NCBI GenBank assembly: GCA_030562215.1
Contig: JAUPFL010000001.1
Coordinates: 1,724,501-1,788,500, forward strand
DNA length: 64,000 nt
Source of the DNA: Peribacillus frigoritolerans
GTDB lineage: Bacteria > Bacillota > Bacilli > Bacillales > DSM-1321
Reading direction: 5' to 3'
Shown: positions 46,819-55,646 of the stretch, piece after piece
Position numbering within the stretch: position 1 is the stretch's first letter
How the letters are laid out: each line of letters begins with the position of its first letter
Notes under the pieces: model-generated
What the model was told of the DNA's origin: nothing
What the model saw: the letters and a program-made list of their open reading frames with translations, nothing else
The model's database searches: none
Program-made: the position numbers and the translations under genes

Positions 46819-47348
46819 TTGGTTAAAAGTACCTATGCATTAGGTCTGGTCGAAACTATTGGCTTTCCCGCAATGATTGCTGCGGCAGATGCCGCTTCGA
46901 AAGCGGCGGATGTAAAAATCACTTCCTATCAGGGAGCAGATGCAGGTATTGTCACTATTTATATAGTGGGTGATGTTTCTTCCGTACAATCGGCTGTTTT
47001 TGTTGGAGAGGAAGCTGCTAAAAAGTAGGAATATTCCGTTATTCCCATGTTTTAGCGCGACCGGATGATCATGTTATTAAAATGCTCTTTCCAAAGCTTG
47101 AAGAAGAAAAAAGCTGTCACAAGTGAAAAGGCAATGCAGCCAGTTGAACAGCCAGTTACCATAGTCAGTAATGAAAAAGTCGAAGAAAATGTGAAAGAAC
47201 TTCATAAAAAGAGCACCCAAGAGTTAAGAAAACTTGCCAATTCTTTAAATGGCTTCCCTCTATCTCCCAAGAAATTACAACTGCGAAAAAAGAGGAATTA
47301 ATAAAATATGTAAATGCACACCAGAATGGGAAAGGTGGGGATAAATGA
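46819..47348 (+). CDS. BMC-H shell protein with a C-terminal SAP/Rho-N-like extension (indels)
   Basis: Residues 1-90 are a bacterial microcompartment hexamer domain: YALGLVETIGFPAMIAAADA, ASKAADVKI, YQGADAGIVTIYIVGDV and SAVFVGEEAAKK, continuing past a break near 47028 as SHVLARPDDHVIKML. A linker with basic and Pro/Val-rich sequence (about 47120-47190) leads to a compact helical tail, STQELRKLANSLNGFPLSPK, then EELIKYVNAH, resembling SAP or Rho N-terminal modules; EutK and PduK also carry extra C-terminal domains. Breaks lie near 47028, 47090 and 47265. The TTG start at 46819 has AGAGGTG 8 nt upstream. The stop overlaps the dehydrogenase start (ATGA). The tail may bind nucleic acid or cargo. 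Confidence 0.8.
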
Positions 47349-48817
47349 TGATGTTGGATAAAGATCTTGAATCGATTCAAGAAGCAAGAAAACTTCTTGA
47401 ACAAGCAAAGTTGGCACAGCAAAAAATTGAAAAAATGAATCAAGACCAAGTTGATCAGATTGTTCAGAGCTTGGCTCAAGCTGCTACAAAGGAAGCTGGA
47501 AGGCTTGCAGCGATGGCTGTTGATGAAACGGGGTATGGAAAGATAGAGGATAAGCGGACAAAAAATCTATTTTCCGCAAGAGATATATTTGAATCGATGA
47601 AAGATAAAAAGACAGTAGGGATCATTTCCCGTAATGAAGAAAAACAAGTGTGGGAAGTAGCTGAACCAGTAGGCGTAATTGCGGGGATTGTCCCATCCAC
47701 TAATCCTACTTCTACAGCCATCTTTAAAGCACTTATCTCATTAAAGTCTAGAAATGCGATCGTATTTAGTCCACATCCAGCTGCTGCAAAATGTACAAAT
47801 GAAACGGTAAGAATTCTTCAAGAAGCTGCAGAGAGAGCAAATGCTCCAAAAAGGAATTATTTCAAGCATTACAAATCCGACACTTTCTTCGGCACATGAG
47901 TTAATTAATCATAAGTTAACGGATCTTATTTTAGCCACTGGTGGTACAGATATGGTAAAGGTTGCTTACAGTTCAGGTAAACCTGCATATGGGGTAGGAC
48001 CTGGAAATGTTCCAGTTTTTATTCATTCCAGTGCAAATGTAGAAAAAGCCGTTAAACAAATCGTACAAAGTAAAACATTTGATTATGGGACCATCTGTGC
48101 ATCTGAACAAGCGATTATTGTAGAAAAAAGTATAAAAAGAAAAGTGAAAAAGAGCTGGAAAATGAAGGGGCTTATTTCCTGGATGATTATGAAAAGAAAA
48201 AAATAGAGGAAATCATTATGGTCAACGGGAGATTAAATCCTGGAATAGTGGGCAAATCCCCACAAACATTAGCCGATATGGCAGGGATTTTCGTTTCAGA
48301 TGGGGTTAAGGTATTGATTGCAGAAGAAACGAATATCGGAAAGTCCTATCCTTTTTCCGTAGAAAAGTTATCTCCCATTTTAGCTTATTATACTGTTGAG
48401 GATTGGCAGGAAGCTAGTCATGTTTGTAATGAATTGCTTAAAGTAGGCGGACTTGGGCATACGATTGGGATTCACTCTGAAAACAAACAAATTATTGAAA
48501 AGATAGGGTTGGAACAAAGAGTATCTCGAGTGGTAGTCAATTCCGGAACAACATTTGGTGGAATTGGTGCTACGACAGGGATTACAACTTCAATGACACT
48601 TGGTTGTGGAACATATGGAAACAATGTATCATCGGACAACATCGGTCCAGAGCATTTGTTGAATATTAAACGAATTGCATTTGGGGTTCGTGAAATGTCT
48701 AATGAACCATCAGACAATGTTCATCGTCGAAAAGAGGAAACAGGTAGTGAGAAAACAATTTCAAGATCGGAAGTTATGGATATCGTGAAAAGTGTCCTGC
48801 AAGAACTAAAATTATAA
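47345..48817 (+). CDS. CoA-acylating aldehyde dehydrogenase, microcompartment type (two indels)
   Basis: Converts an aldehyde, here most likely acetaldehyde, plus CoA and NAD to acyl-CoA and NADH, as EutE and PduP do. About 490 residues. Motifs: AGIVPSTNPTSTAIFKALI, PSLSSAHE-like PTLSSAHELI, LATGGTDMVKVAYSSGKPA, GVGPGNVPVFI and TICASEQAI with the catalytic Cys (about base 48100). Breaks lie near 47850 and 48140. After the catalytic domain there is a charged linker and a final amphipathic helix, RSEVMDIVKSVLQELKL, of the kind that targets enzymes into shells. It sits between two shell genes. Acetaldehyde from PhnX is the obvious substrate. Confidence 0.87.
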
Positions 48818-48841
48818 CTAATAAAAAGGGAGGAATAAACA

Positions 48842-49128
48842 ATGAGCGTAGAAATGGGAGCATTAGGAATGATCGAAACAAAAGGGTTAGTAGGTGCAAT
48901 AGAGGCCGCTGATGCCATGTCAAAAGCTGCAAATGTAAAACTAATTGGTAAAGTTCATGCAGGTGGAGGCTTAGTGACAGTTATGGTGCGGGGGATGTTG
49001 GAGCGGTTAAAGCATCTGTAGACGCAGGAGCCGCAGCAGTTGAAAATATAGGAGAACTGATTTCCGTTCATGTCATTCCCCGTCCTCATTCAGATATTGA
49101 ACTTATTCTTCCGAACTTGGAAGGATAA
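48842..49128 (+). CDS. BMC-H shell protein, PduA/EutM type (one indel)
   Basis: A canonical hexamer-forming shell protein of about 95 residues: [31 protein letters not shown], a [14 protein letters not shown] core with a one-base break near 48990, [11 protein letters not shown] and the [14 protein letters not shown]-terminus. The pore-loop region falls in the KVHAGGG segment. A GGAGG ribosome site precedes ATG 48842. It is probably the major facet protein of the compartment; the first BMC-H, with its extension, would be a minor one. No trimeric BMC-T gene is seen in this locus, so the shell would be minimal. Confidence 0.88.
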
Positions 49129-49138
49129 ACAGTAGCTT

Positions 49139-49963
49139 ATGGCAATTATAACGGAATCCAAATTAAGATCGATGTTGAAAACCGGGATTCCAAATCCATA
49201 CCCTATTGGGGACGATAAACTAACTCCTGCGGCGGCTGATTTCTTAAGAGACAGAAAAATTGTCATAGGAAATCAACACCATATTAAATATTCCTTGGCG
49301 TCAAATGAAAAGGAAATGCATTTAATGATTCCTGTGGGTGTTTCAAATAGGCATATTCATTTATCATTACACGATGTTGAAATACTGTTTGGAAATAATT
49401 ACAAACTAACTCCCATACGGGAATTGTCACAACCAGGACAATTTGCTGCAAAGGAACAAGTCACTTTACTGGGACCAAAAGGGATGATACAAAATGTCCG
49501 AATCCTTGGACCGGTAAGGGAAGATACTCAGGTAGAAATATCTAAAACGGATGGATTTCAATTGGGAATCCATCCACCCATACGGCTATCAGGTTCAATC
49601 GATGATACGCCTGGAGTGACCTTAATTGGACCAAAAGGCTGTATTGCTCTCCATAAAGGAGTGATTATAGCAAAAAGTCATGTGCATATGTCACCTGAGA
49701 ATGCTCAACATTTTGACGTTAAGCATGGAGATGGTTTACTTCTTCAAACAATAGGCGAGCGCTCTATAATTTTCTTGGATGTTATTGTTCGAGTAGCTCC
49801 GAGCTACAAACTGGATTTCCACGTTGACCTAGATGAAGGAAATGCAGCAGGTTTGAAAACAGGTGACTATTTAAAAGTTGTTGGGAAAAATGGGGAATTC
49901 CTATCTCGAATAGGGGGTGAGGAGGATCGAAATTCGTTCAATGGTAGAATCGGTTGTCCGTGA
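49139..49963 (+). CDS. pduL: PduL-type phosphate acyltransferase
   Basis: Turns acyl-CoA and phosphate into acyl-phosphate, regenerating CoA inside the shell and giving an ATP source through acetate kinase. 274 residues, frame intact. The two metal-binding segments are clear: PVGVSNRHIHLS with His72 and His74, and KSHVHMSP with His181 and His183. An extra N-terminal segment (residues 1-45, ESKLRSMLKTGIPNPYPIGD then DKLTPAAADFLRDRKI) is like those used for encapsulation in metabolosome PduL and also seen in EutQ-like proteins. It starts 10 nt after the shell gene. PduL replaces the unrelated Pta enzyme in metabolosomes and is a diagnostic gene for such loci. Confidence 0.9.
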   Translation: MAIITESKLRSMLKTGIPNPYPIGDDKLTPAAADFLRDRKIVIGNQHHIKYSLASNEKEMHLMIPVGVSNRHIHLSLHDVEILFGNNYKLTPIRELSQPGQFAAKEQVTLLGPKGMIQNVRILGPVREDTQVEISKTDGFQLGIHPPIRLSGSIDDTPGVTLIGPKGCIALHKGVIIAKSHVHMSPENAQHFDVKHGDGLLLQTIGERSIIFLDVIVRVAPSYKLDFHVDLDEGNAAGLKTGDYLKVVGKNGEFLSRIGGEEDRNSFNGRIGCP

Positions 49964-50749
49964 AGTTATACAATCTATTAAAGCGCAGAGGAAAAAGAAA
50001 ATAACGGAAAAGTTTTATTTGTCTTTTGTGATAGCTCAGCACATGAGCTATTTACAGATCAGTTTATTAAGTTGAAAAATGCAAATATAGCTTTTGATAC
50101 TTTATTTTTAGACGGTGAAACATCATCATGGATAGGCCTGCAACAGGTTGAATCGAGCGGGGCCAGGAACGTGATTGCCGCTGATGAATATGCACCATCC
50201 GCAATGGAACTCCCTAAAGGGTATGATGGAATCATTATTCCTGAAATTGATTTGGATAATGCAGCAAGGGTTGCTACTGGATTAAAAGGATCAATTAAGT
50301 CAGAAATCATTTTCTCAGCGAGCCTGTTGCAAAAATTCATATTAGTTGGCGAAGATGTACCAGGGATCAAACGATCGGATCGTCGTTGTTTAAAAGCCAT
50401 CTCTTTACCAGCTCCATATCGTAAACTGTTTGATGAGTATGTAAAGCAAATGAATGAGCTTGGTATATCGTTTTCACCGCAAAAGGATTTAGCTGATGTA
50501 ATCATTAAAAAACTTTGTAAAGGTCTGGGAGTGAATGGCCAAAATAAACAAGAGTCTTTGGAAAATCATTCTAAAGGTAATCATTTGTCCTACACCAAAA
50601 AGTTACTAACGGCCGATTGGTTTGAATCACAATCCTATAGCCCGAATGATACCATTTACCTTCCGAAGGGGACCATCATTTCTCCTTTGGCAAAGGACTT
50701 GCTTAAAGCGAATAAACTAAATGTCCTGTTTGTTAAAAAGGATGAGTGA
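49941..50749 (+). CDS. Uncharacterised microcompartment-associated protein (one indel)
   Basis: About 269 residues after repair of a break near 50010. The N-terminus, MVESVVREVIQSIKAQRKKK, is a short amphipathic helix and basic linker like enzyme encapsulation peptides. A central domain (VLFVFCDSSAHELFTDQF, YDGIIIPEIDLDNAARVATG) has alternating strands and helices suggestive of a flavoprotein-like or Rossmann-like fold. The last 50 residues (LLTADWFESQSY, then LPKGTIISPLAKDLLKANKL) resemble the TPAAxDFL segment at the start of the adjacent PduL. It starts within the pduL coding end, at ATG 49941 with GGAGG upstream, and is followed 2 nt later by the vertex gene. Function unknown; context says cargo or assembly factor. 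Confidence 0.7.
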
Positions 50750-50751
50750 AG

Positions 50752-51018
50752 ATGCTTTTAGGAAAAGTTATAGGTAGTGTTTGGACAACTCAAAAAGAAA
50801 AAGGAATGGAACATGTTAAATTATTGATCGTTCAGCCGGTAAATTCAATGAAAGAATCAGTAGGGAATATTGTTATTGCCATGGATCGAATTGGAGCAGG
50901 TGTCGGTGAAACGGTCATAATCACACAAGGTTTACCTGCACAAAAGTTAACGAATGAAAAAAATTCTCCAATTGATGCAGCGATTACTGGCATCGTTGAT
51001 TCTTTTGAAGTTAAGTAG
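50752..51018 (+). CDS. BMC-P pentameric vertex protein, EutN/CcmL family
   Basis: An 88-residue protein that caps the twelve vertices of a microcompartment shell. Family features: MLLGKVIGSVWTTQKE at the start, LLIVQPV, VAMDRIGAGVGE-like IAMDRIGAGVGETVIITQG, and DAAITGIVDSF at the end. Length and motifs are typical and the frame is intact. ATG 50752 is preferred to GTG 50746 because AAAAGGATG lies just before it. Presence of a pentamer gene together with two hexamer genes is what is needed, in principle, for a closed polyhedral shell. It is the last gene of the operon. Confidence 0.9.
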   Translation: MLLGKVIGSVWTTQKEKGMEHVKLLIVQPVNSMKESVGNIVIAMDRIGAGVGETVIITQGLPAQKLTNEKNSPIDAAITGIVDSFEVK

Positions 51019-51065
51019 TTAAATCAGGTTCAATCCAGTTACTTCCATTTTTCAGGAAATAGAAT

Positions 51066-51101
51066 AAAGCTTCCTTTGTCAAACGATGAAGGGAGCTTTT
51101 G
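51066..51101 (+). terminator. Rho-independent terminator
   Basis: AAGCTTCCTTTGTC pairs imperfectly with GATGAAGGGAGCTT around AAAC and is followed by TTTTGTT. It ends the microcompartment operon. Confidence 0.7.
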
Positions 51102-51134
51102 TTCACTAAAGATCGTCTGTTTGGAGGGAGTTTT

Positions 51135-51844
51135 ATGGAGTTAGACTTTGAAAATCCAATCCCATTACACGCTCAATTAAAAACCATTTTGGAAGATCAG
51201 ATCTTAGAAGGTTATTATAAGGATAAAATCCCAAGTGAAAGGGAATTGATGGACATGTATTCTGTCAGCAGAAGCACTGTACGGGAAGCTGTTTCCATTC
51301 TGGTTCGTGGAGGGATATTGGAGAAAAGGCATGGCAAGGGAACGTTCGTATCCCTAAAACCTGTTCAGGAATGGCTTAAGATGATAAATTTCACTGAAAC
51401 TACTAAAAGCATGAGGATTAAATTACTTGATCATGGCCGTGTATTGACCCCTGAAAATATTGCAGATGCAAATGGTTTTGATGATGAATCTTACCATATT
51501 AAAAGGCTGCGGTTACAGGGAGATATCCCCATAGCGCTTGAAATGCATTATTATTCTTTGGAACTAGGAAAAAATTGACGAAATTCAATTTAAGCACAAC
51601 AGTATTGTATGATGCTCTCGAAGGTGATCTAAACATTAACTTTAATGAAGCGGAACAAATTATTACATGCGGCTTTCCAACTAAAGAAGATGCTGAACAT
51701 TTAGGATTGAACGAAATGATGTGCGTGTTGATTACAGAACGAATGATTTTTGATTCCAAGGGGAATTTGGTCGAATACTATAAAGGGTTATTCCGATCAG
51801 ATATGCACTCATTTGCCATGAAGCTGAACCGAAAAAACAATTAA
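51135..51844 (+). CDS. GntR-family regulator, HutC/UTRA type (one indel)
   Basis: About 236 residues after repair near 51570. Residues 1-75 are the winged helix (FENPIPLHAQLKTILEDQIL, KIPSERELMDMYSVSRSTVR, KRHGKGTFVS); the UTRA ligand domain follows (HIKRLRLQGDIPIALEMHYY, GFPTKEDAEHLGL, LITERMIFDSKGNLVEYYKG). PhnF regulators of phosphonate genes belong to the same class. ATG 51135 has GGAGGGAG 8 nt upstream; the ATG-like start at 51099 lies before that site. It follows the microcompartment operon on the same strand but after a terminator. It probably senses a phosphonate or pathway intermediate and controls the operon; that is inference. Confidence 0.8.
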
Positions 51845-51941
51845 TTTTATATCTATTAATACCATTTTGCCCCCTGGAAATCAATTTTTAATTCGTGAGT
51901 CCAATTAATGTGGTTATCATCGCTAATTGAGAAAATGAAAT

Positions 51942-51998
51942 AAGGCTTATCTTATTTTTTTACTTATGATGTAACTATCCAGTTTAAGATGAGATAAC
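51942..51998. repeat. Dispersed repeat, copy B
   Basis: About 57 nt, nearly identical to 27608-27663: AAGGCTTATCTTATTTT, then ACTTATGRTGTA, then AGTTTAAGATGAGATAAC. It lies about 100 nt downstream of the GntR gene. The ends can pair as an imperfect hairpin. Confidence 0.6.
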
Positions 51999-52307
51999 CA
52001 AGAATGATGCAATAGAATGAGTGACCTAAGTTGGACTGCATAATGAGAAAGAGAAACTATTATAAATCACCCCTATAATATACCCATTTAATTACTTCAG
52101 CATAAAAAAACTGCACCTCCAATTGTTAGTTGTGTCTAACAATTGGGGTGCAGTTCACATTTAGGAATCGACTTTTTAATAATATAGAGTAGGATCTACT
52201 TTAGAAAGGACTTTACTCGTTTTCTTTAAGTCAATATTTAAGAAGCTATCTTTCGTTAGTGAAGGCGGAATTGTATTTTCATTTGCTTTTTGCGGTAATG
52301 GCCACAA
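51999..52307. other. Noncoding stretch with a minus-strand terminator
   Basis: The minus-strand frame after the stop at 52308 continues without stops for about 42 codons (LWPLPQKANENTIPPSLTKD, then STKVLSK-like text) down to 52180, suggesting that the stop at 52308 may be a mutation and the protein was once longer. Then comes the terminator at 52104. The remaining bases show nothing. Confidence 0.35.
52104..52154 (-). terminator. Minus-strand rho-independent terminator
   Basis: ACTGCACCTCCAATTGTTAG pairs with CTAACAATTGGGGTGCAGT around a 6-nt loop. On the minus strand it ends in seven T. It serves the toxin/immunity genes to its right. Confidence 0.85.
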
Positions 52308-52827
52308 TTAATCTAAGTAGCCTAAATTTGAAAGGGCTTCTAAATAATCATGAAAATCTCTATTTTTCAGGTTGCAGTCCTCTTTTCGATTCCCATTAAG
52401 ACGACTAATCTATGAAATAATCTCTCGCTATTCCCAATTGTTTTGAAATCTTTAATGTAACCATCACTGTCAACTCCTAAAAAAATCACCAAATATTCTC
52501 CTTCTTGAATAAGAGTATATTCGATTTCTGCTTTAGTAGTTTCAGAAGGATCAAGTGTATATTGTTTGTTTAATTCTTTTAAACTTAGAAAATCACTTTT
52601 TTCTTGATCTGTAAATAAGTTGTGTAGAATTTCAACATTATCAATGAGGTAACACTTATTATAATAATCCAATTCTTTTGGATCAACTAGAAAAGCCATT
52701 TCTTTTTGTCTAGTGATTTAGAAAGGTATTCATTTATTAGAAAATCTTCTGCATCAGATAATAAAAATTTATTTGGTATCGAACGGTTAAGATATTTCTT
52801 GTATAGTTCTTCAATTTTTACATCCAT
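52308..52827 (-). CDS. Hypothetical protein next to a toxin gene, possible immunity protein (indels)
   Basis: About 170 residues: start ATG 52827 (MDVKIEELYKKYLN), a frame break in an A run near 52705, a middle part (FLVDPKELDYYNKCYLIDNV, EGEYLVIFLGVDSDGYIKDF), a second break near 52385 and the end NRDFHDYLEALSNLGYLD. I do not recognise the family. It is acidic and cytoplasmic in character, with a small strand-rich core like many SUKH-type immunity proteins, and it lies immediately downstream of a SAR2788-type toxin gene on the same strand. That position is what suggests immunity; the sequence itself does not prove it. Confidence 0.5.
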
Positions 52828-52843
52828 AATTTATATCATCCTT

Positions 52844-53535
52844 TTAATAATAAAATGAATGGCCACCAGTACGATTATATAAGTGGAAAGTGGTGATAAT
52901 AACCTTCTGCAGAAGATTTACCTTTGTCTCTTTCAGGACCAATTGGTGTTTTGTTTTTCCGAGCCTCCCGTGCTATAGTTCCGGCATCAGTATACGAAAC
53001 AGACCAAACATTGTTATTTTTTTTATCTGAAGATTTTAGTCGAGAAACTGCTTGTGTTTTTGATAATGAATTTCCAATATATAAATCGCCCTTAGTTAGC
53101 ATAGCCATATAGTGTTTATGTTTTTGCTTTTTAAGTTTGCTTGATACCTCTTTTACAGCGGTATAAGTTACACCAGCAATAACTACAGCCAATCCAGCAG
53201 AAATCAGGTGAGCAATTAAGGCTTCCCCTATTACTACACCTAGAGGAATAAACTACACAAGTGAGGCTTCAAAATCATTTGAATTAACATTATATTCCTC
53301 TCCAGTCTCTGTATCAATAAATGTTGCTATGAATTCTTTATCTGTAGCTTCTTCAACTATGACATTATACGTTTTTTTACAATCTCTCCAGTTTCATTTG
53401 GTTCACTTGAAACAATAGTAAATTCGTTACTTCTTTATCAAGCGTAGCTTTAACAACAGTATCCTCTACTTCGACTGTTGTTTGAACGGAAAATGATATA
53501 AAAAGTAAATTTAGTTTTAAAGGAATTGAATTTTG
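52844..53535 (-). pseudogene. SAR2788-family putative toxin, broken
   Basis: The conceptual product has a hydrophobic signal-like start (LNLLFISFSVQ), an acidic strand-rich part (TVEVEDTVVKATLDKEV, TDKEFIATFIDTETGEEY), a hydrophobic segment (FIPLGVVIGEALIAHLISAG) and a C-terminal module (DAGTIAREARKNKTPIGPE, YYHHF, NRTGGHSF) with the two His residues typical of these predicted nuclease-like toxins. These pieces match the SAR2788 putative toxin family of Bacillus and Staphylococcus. Breaks lie near 53450, 53375 and 52895 and a stop at about 53255, and no clear start codon is left. Upstream, the gene joins unrelated sequence near 53535. Confidence 0.6.
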
Positions 53536-53934
53536 TTTCTTGGACTATGGTTATTTAGAATTTGTGGGATTTGATGTAGTTGATATAAAGAAGTACTATA
53601 GGAATCTTTGAATTTCATTACAGCGTAATTCTAAAAGACAATAAATATAGAGGCTTAATAAAATTAATTCCACATGAAACTCTTATAAAATAGGTTCTTC
53701 TTTTATTTGAAAGGGGCTATTTTCATTTTTAAGGTAAATCAAATAATAGACAAACCATCTTAACTTAACCGTAATATCATTATTCATAGAATTGATATGC
53801 CGTAATTGCAGCAGCCCTATCTGGGTCTTCTTTTTTGAACTAATGACATGATTTAAGGCTTATCTTCTTTATTTTCAACAATGCTTCAAGTATTCTTAAT
53901 TTGAATAGCAACTACTGTAAATGAGGGATAAGCC
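53536..53934. other. Intergenic region with repeat copy C
   Basis: A 35-codon plus-strand frame ending at 53611 looks like a gene fragment but has no start. At 53855-53910 the 5' part of the dispersed repeat recurs (AAGGCTTATCTT, then TTTTCAACAATG). The rest contains nothing identifiable apart from the promoter region of the next gene. Confidence 0.4.
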
Positions 53935-54998
53935 GTGAAGCAAATATATAGTGATGTCATACAATTTCGGGGTACACATTATGAGTTTGGATACATGCAA
54001 GGGGAGGAATTAAAAGATTCACTAACGGTAAAAAACCGTGAAGATCAGTGGAAGATCAGGCAGCCTCGGTTTACGGTTGAAGAAGAAGAGGTCAAGAGAG
54101 CGATTACACAATTCGCCCCTGGAGTTTGGGAAGAATTACTGGGATTGCAAGAAGCGCTGAAATGGCCAATTTACCGCGTGCTGCAAGAGTTCGGTGGATA
54201 CCGGTTGGATTATGTTCGGTCGGGCTGTTCGATCATGACAGGCAATGATTATCTTATTCGGAATTATGATTACCACCCGAAGACCTATGAAGGACGCTAT
54301 GTCTTATTCCAGCCAACCGATCAAGGGTATTCAAGCATCGGCCCTAGTCAGCGAGGGACTGGCCGGATGGATGGAATGAACGAAAAAGGGTTGGTGATAG
54401 GCTATAACTTCATGAATCGGAAGAACCCTGGTGATGGTTTCATTTGTTGCATGATTGGCAGACTGATTGTTGAATCGTGTGCGGACGTTCAGGAAGCAGT
54501 GGCGATGTTGAAGGAAATCCCGCATCGTCATTCTTTCACTTACGTCGTCTATGATAAAAGCGGAAGTACCTATATTGTGGAAACCTCCCAAGAAATATAG
54601 AGGTGCGCACGTCAAATGCTTGTACCAATCACTTTGAAATCATGAAAAATGAAAACCGTAACCATCTTATCGATTCGAAACGCCGATTGGAGATCATCCA
54701 AGATCATGAAGGGAAACTTGCATCTGCCTACGATGCTTATCGGCTGTTTAATGATACCAATCAAGGTGTCTTCTCGGATTTATATAGCAGCTGGGCGGGA
54801 ACGATTCATACATCCGCTTATTTACCTAAAGAGATGAAAGCTTGGATTGCATTGGGAGGGAACCAGGAGCCGACTTCCATAGATTTTGCGAAATGGCTCG
54901 AAGGGGAAGATGTTGATTTAGAACGAATCAAAGGTGTAATTGATACGGATATTCCCTTCGTGCACATGGATGAGGGAGCGAATTGGTTTCGGAATTGA
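53935..54998 (+). CDS. C45-type autoproteolytic acyltransferase/hydrolase (one indel)
   Basis: About 354 residues after repair of a break near 54598. The Cys98 in RSGCSIM is placed like the N-terminal nucleophile Cys of acyl-CoA:6-aminopenicillanate acyltransferase and choloylglycine-hydrolase relatives, which becomes exposed by self-cleavage before the Cys. Further family marks are RGTHYEFGYMQGEEL near the N-terminus, LIRNYDY, MDGMNEKGLVIGYN and TNHFE after the break. Such enzymes cleave or form amides of fatty acids, bile acids or acyl-homoserine lactones; the substrate here is unknown. The start is GTG 53935 with GAGGGAT upstream. It is monocistronic and ended by a hairpin. Confidence 0.75.
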
Positions 54999-55033
54999 GC
55001 GTCTTTAAGTAAATTTCCACCTTACTTTGTTAA

Positions 55034-55061
55034 GGGCCCAATCCTTTGATTGGGCTTTTTT
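55034..55061 (+). terminator. Rho-independent terminator
   Basis: GCCCAATC/GATTGGGC stem with a short loop followed by six T, about 40 nt after the hydrolase stop. Confidence 0.85.
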
Positions 55062-55203
55062 GTTGTTCTATTTTTAAGAAAACCTGGTACTATTTATTAG
55101 TGGGTGTCACCATAATATAATATGATAGAGTAACAGATTTTGGATTGGGACAAGAAGCTGGATTTATCTGCCGTACTTGTACAATGAATAAGGGGATGAG
55201 CGA

Positions 55204-55493
55204 ATGTTTTCGACAGCTATTGGATGGTTTCGGTTTATTACAATAATTGAGGGAATCTCATATGTTCTATTACTTGCCATTGGTATGCCCATTAAGTACA
55301 TATTGGATATTGGGGAAGCAACACTCATTTTAGGCAGCATCCATGGTTTCTTGTTTGTCGTGTTTGGGCTTTTTTACTTTATGTGAGCATCATATCAAAA
55401 TGGTCCTTTTTAAAAATGGCGATGATTTTCATCGTTTCATTCATTCCATTTGGTAATTTTGTAATCGACCGCAGGCTTTTGAAGCAAAGTTAA
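55204..55493 (+). CDS. DUF3817 (YdzA-like) membrane protein (one indel)
   Basis: A protein of about 96 residues with three hydrophobic helices: IGWFRFITIIEGISYVLLL, then SIHGFLFVVFGLFYF and, past a one-base break near 55384, KMAMIFIVSFIPFGNFVIDR. The N-terminal FRxxxxIEGxSY and the C-terminal PFGxFxxDRxL pieces are the DUF3817 signature. Function unknown; members are small inner-membrane proteins. GGGGATG precedes ATG 55204 and a strong terminator follows. Confidence 0.75.
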
Positions 55494-55519
55494 TTACTAT
55501 TACTTTTAAAAAATCCAAA

Positions 55520-55557
55520 GAAACGCCTTTCCATTTAAATGGAAGGCGTTTTTTTGG
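55520..55557 (+). terminator. Rho-independent terminator
   Basis: AAACGCCTTTCCATTT pairs perfectly with AAATGGAAGGCGTTT, ending in seven T. Confidence 0.9.
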
Positions 55558-55646
55558 ATTTAAGCTTGCTGTAAGGTTGGCACAAAGATGCTGTAAGAAT
55601 GAGCATGTAAAGTAAATGTATCAACAATACTGAAGAGGTGAAACAA

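Noticed and set aside
53499..53611. Plus-strand frame reading FKGIEFCFLDYGYLEFVGFD
   Set aside because: No start codon or ribosome site, overlaps the toxin remnant, no recognisable family.
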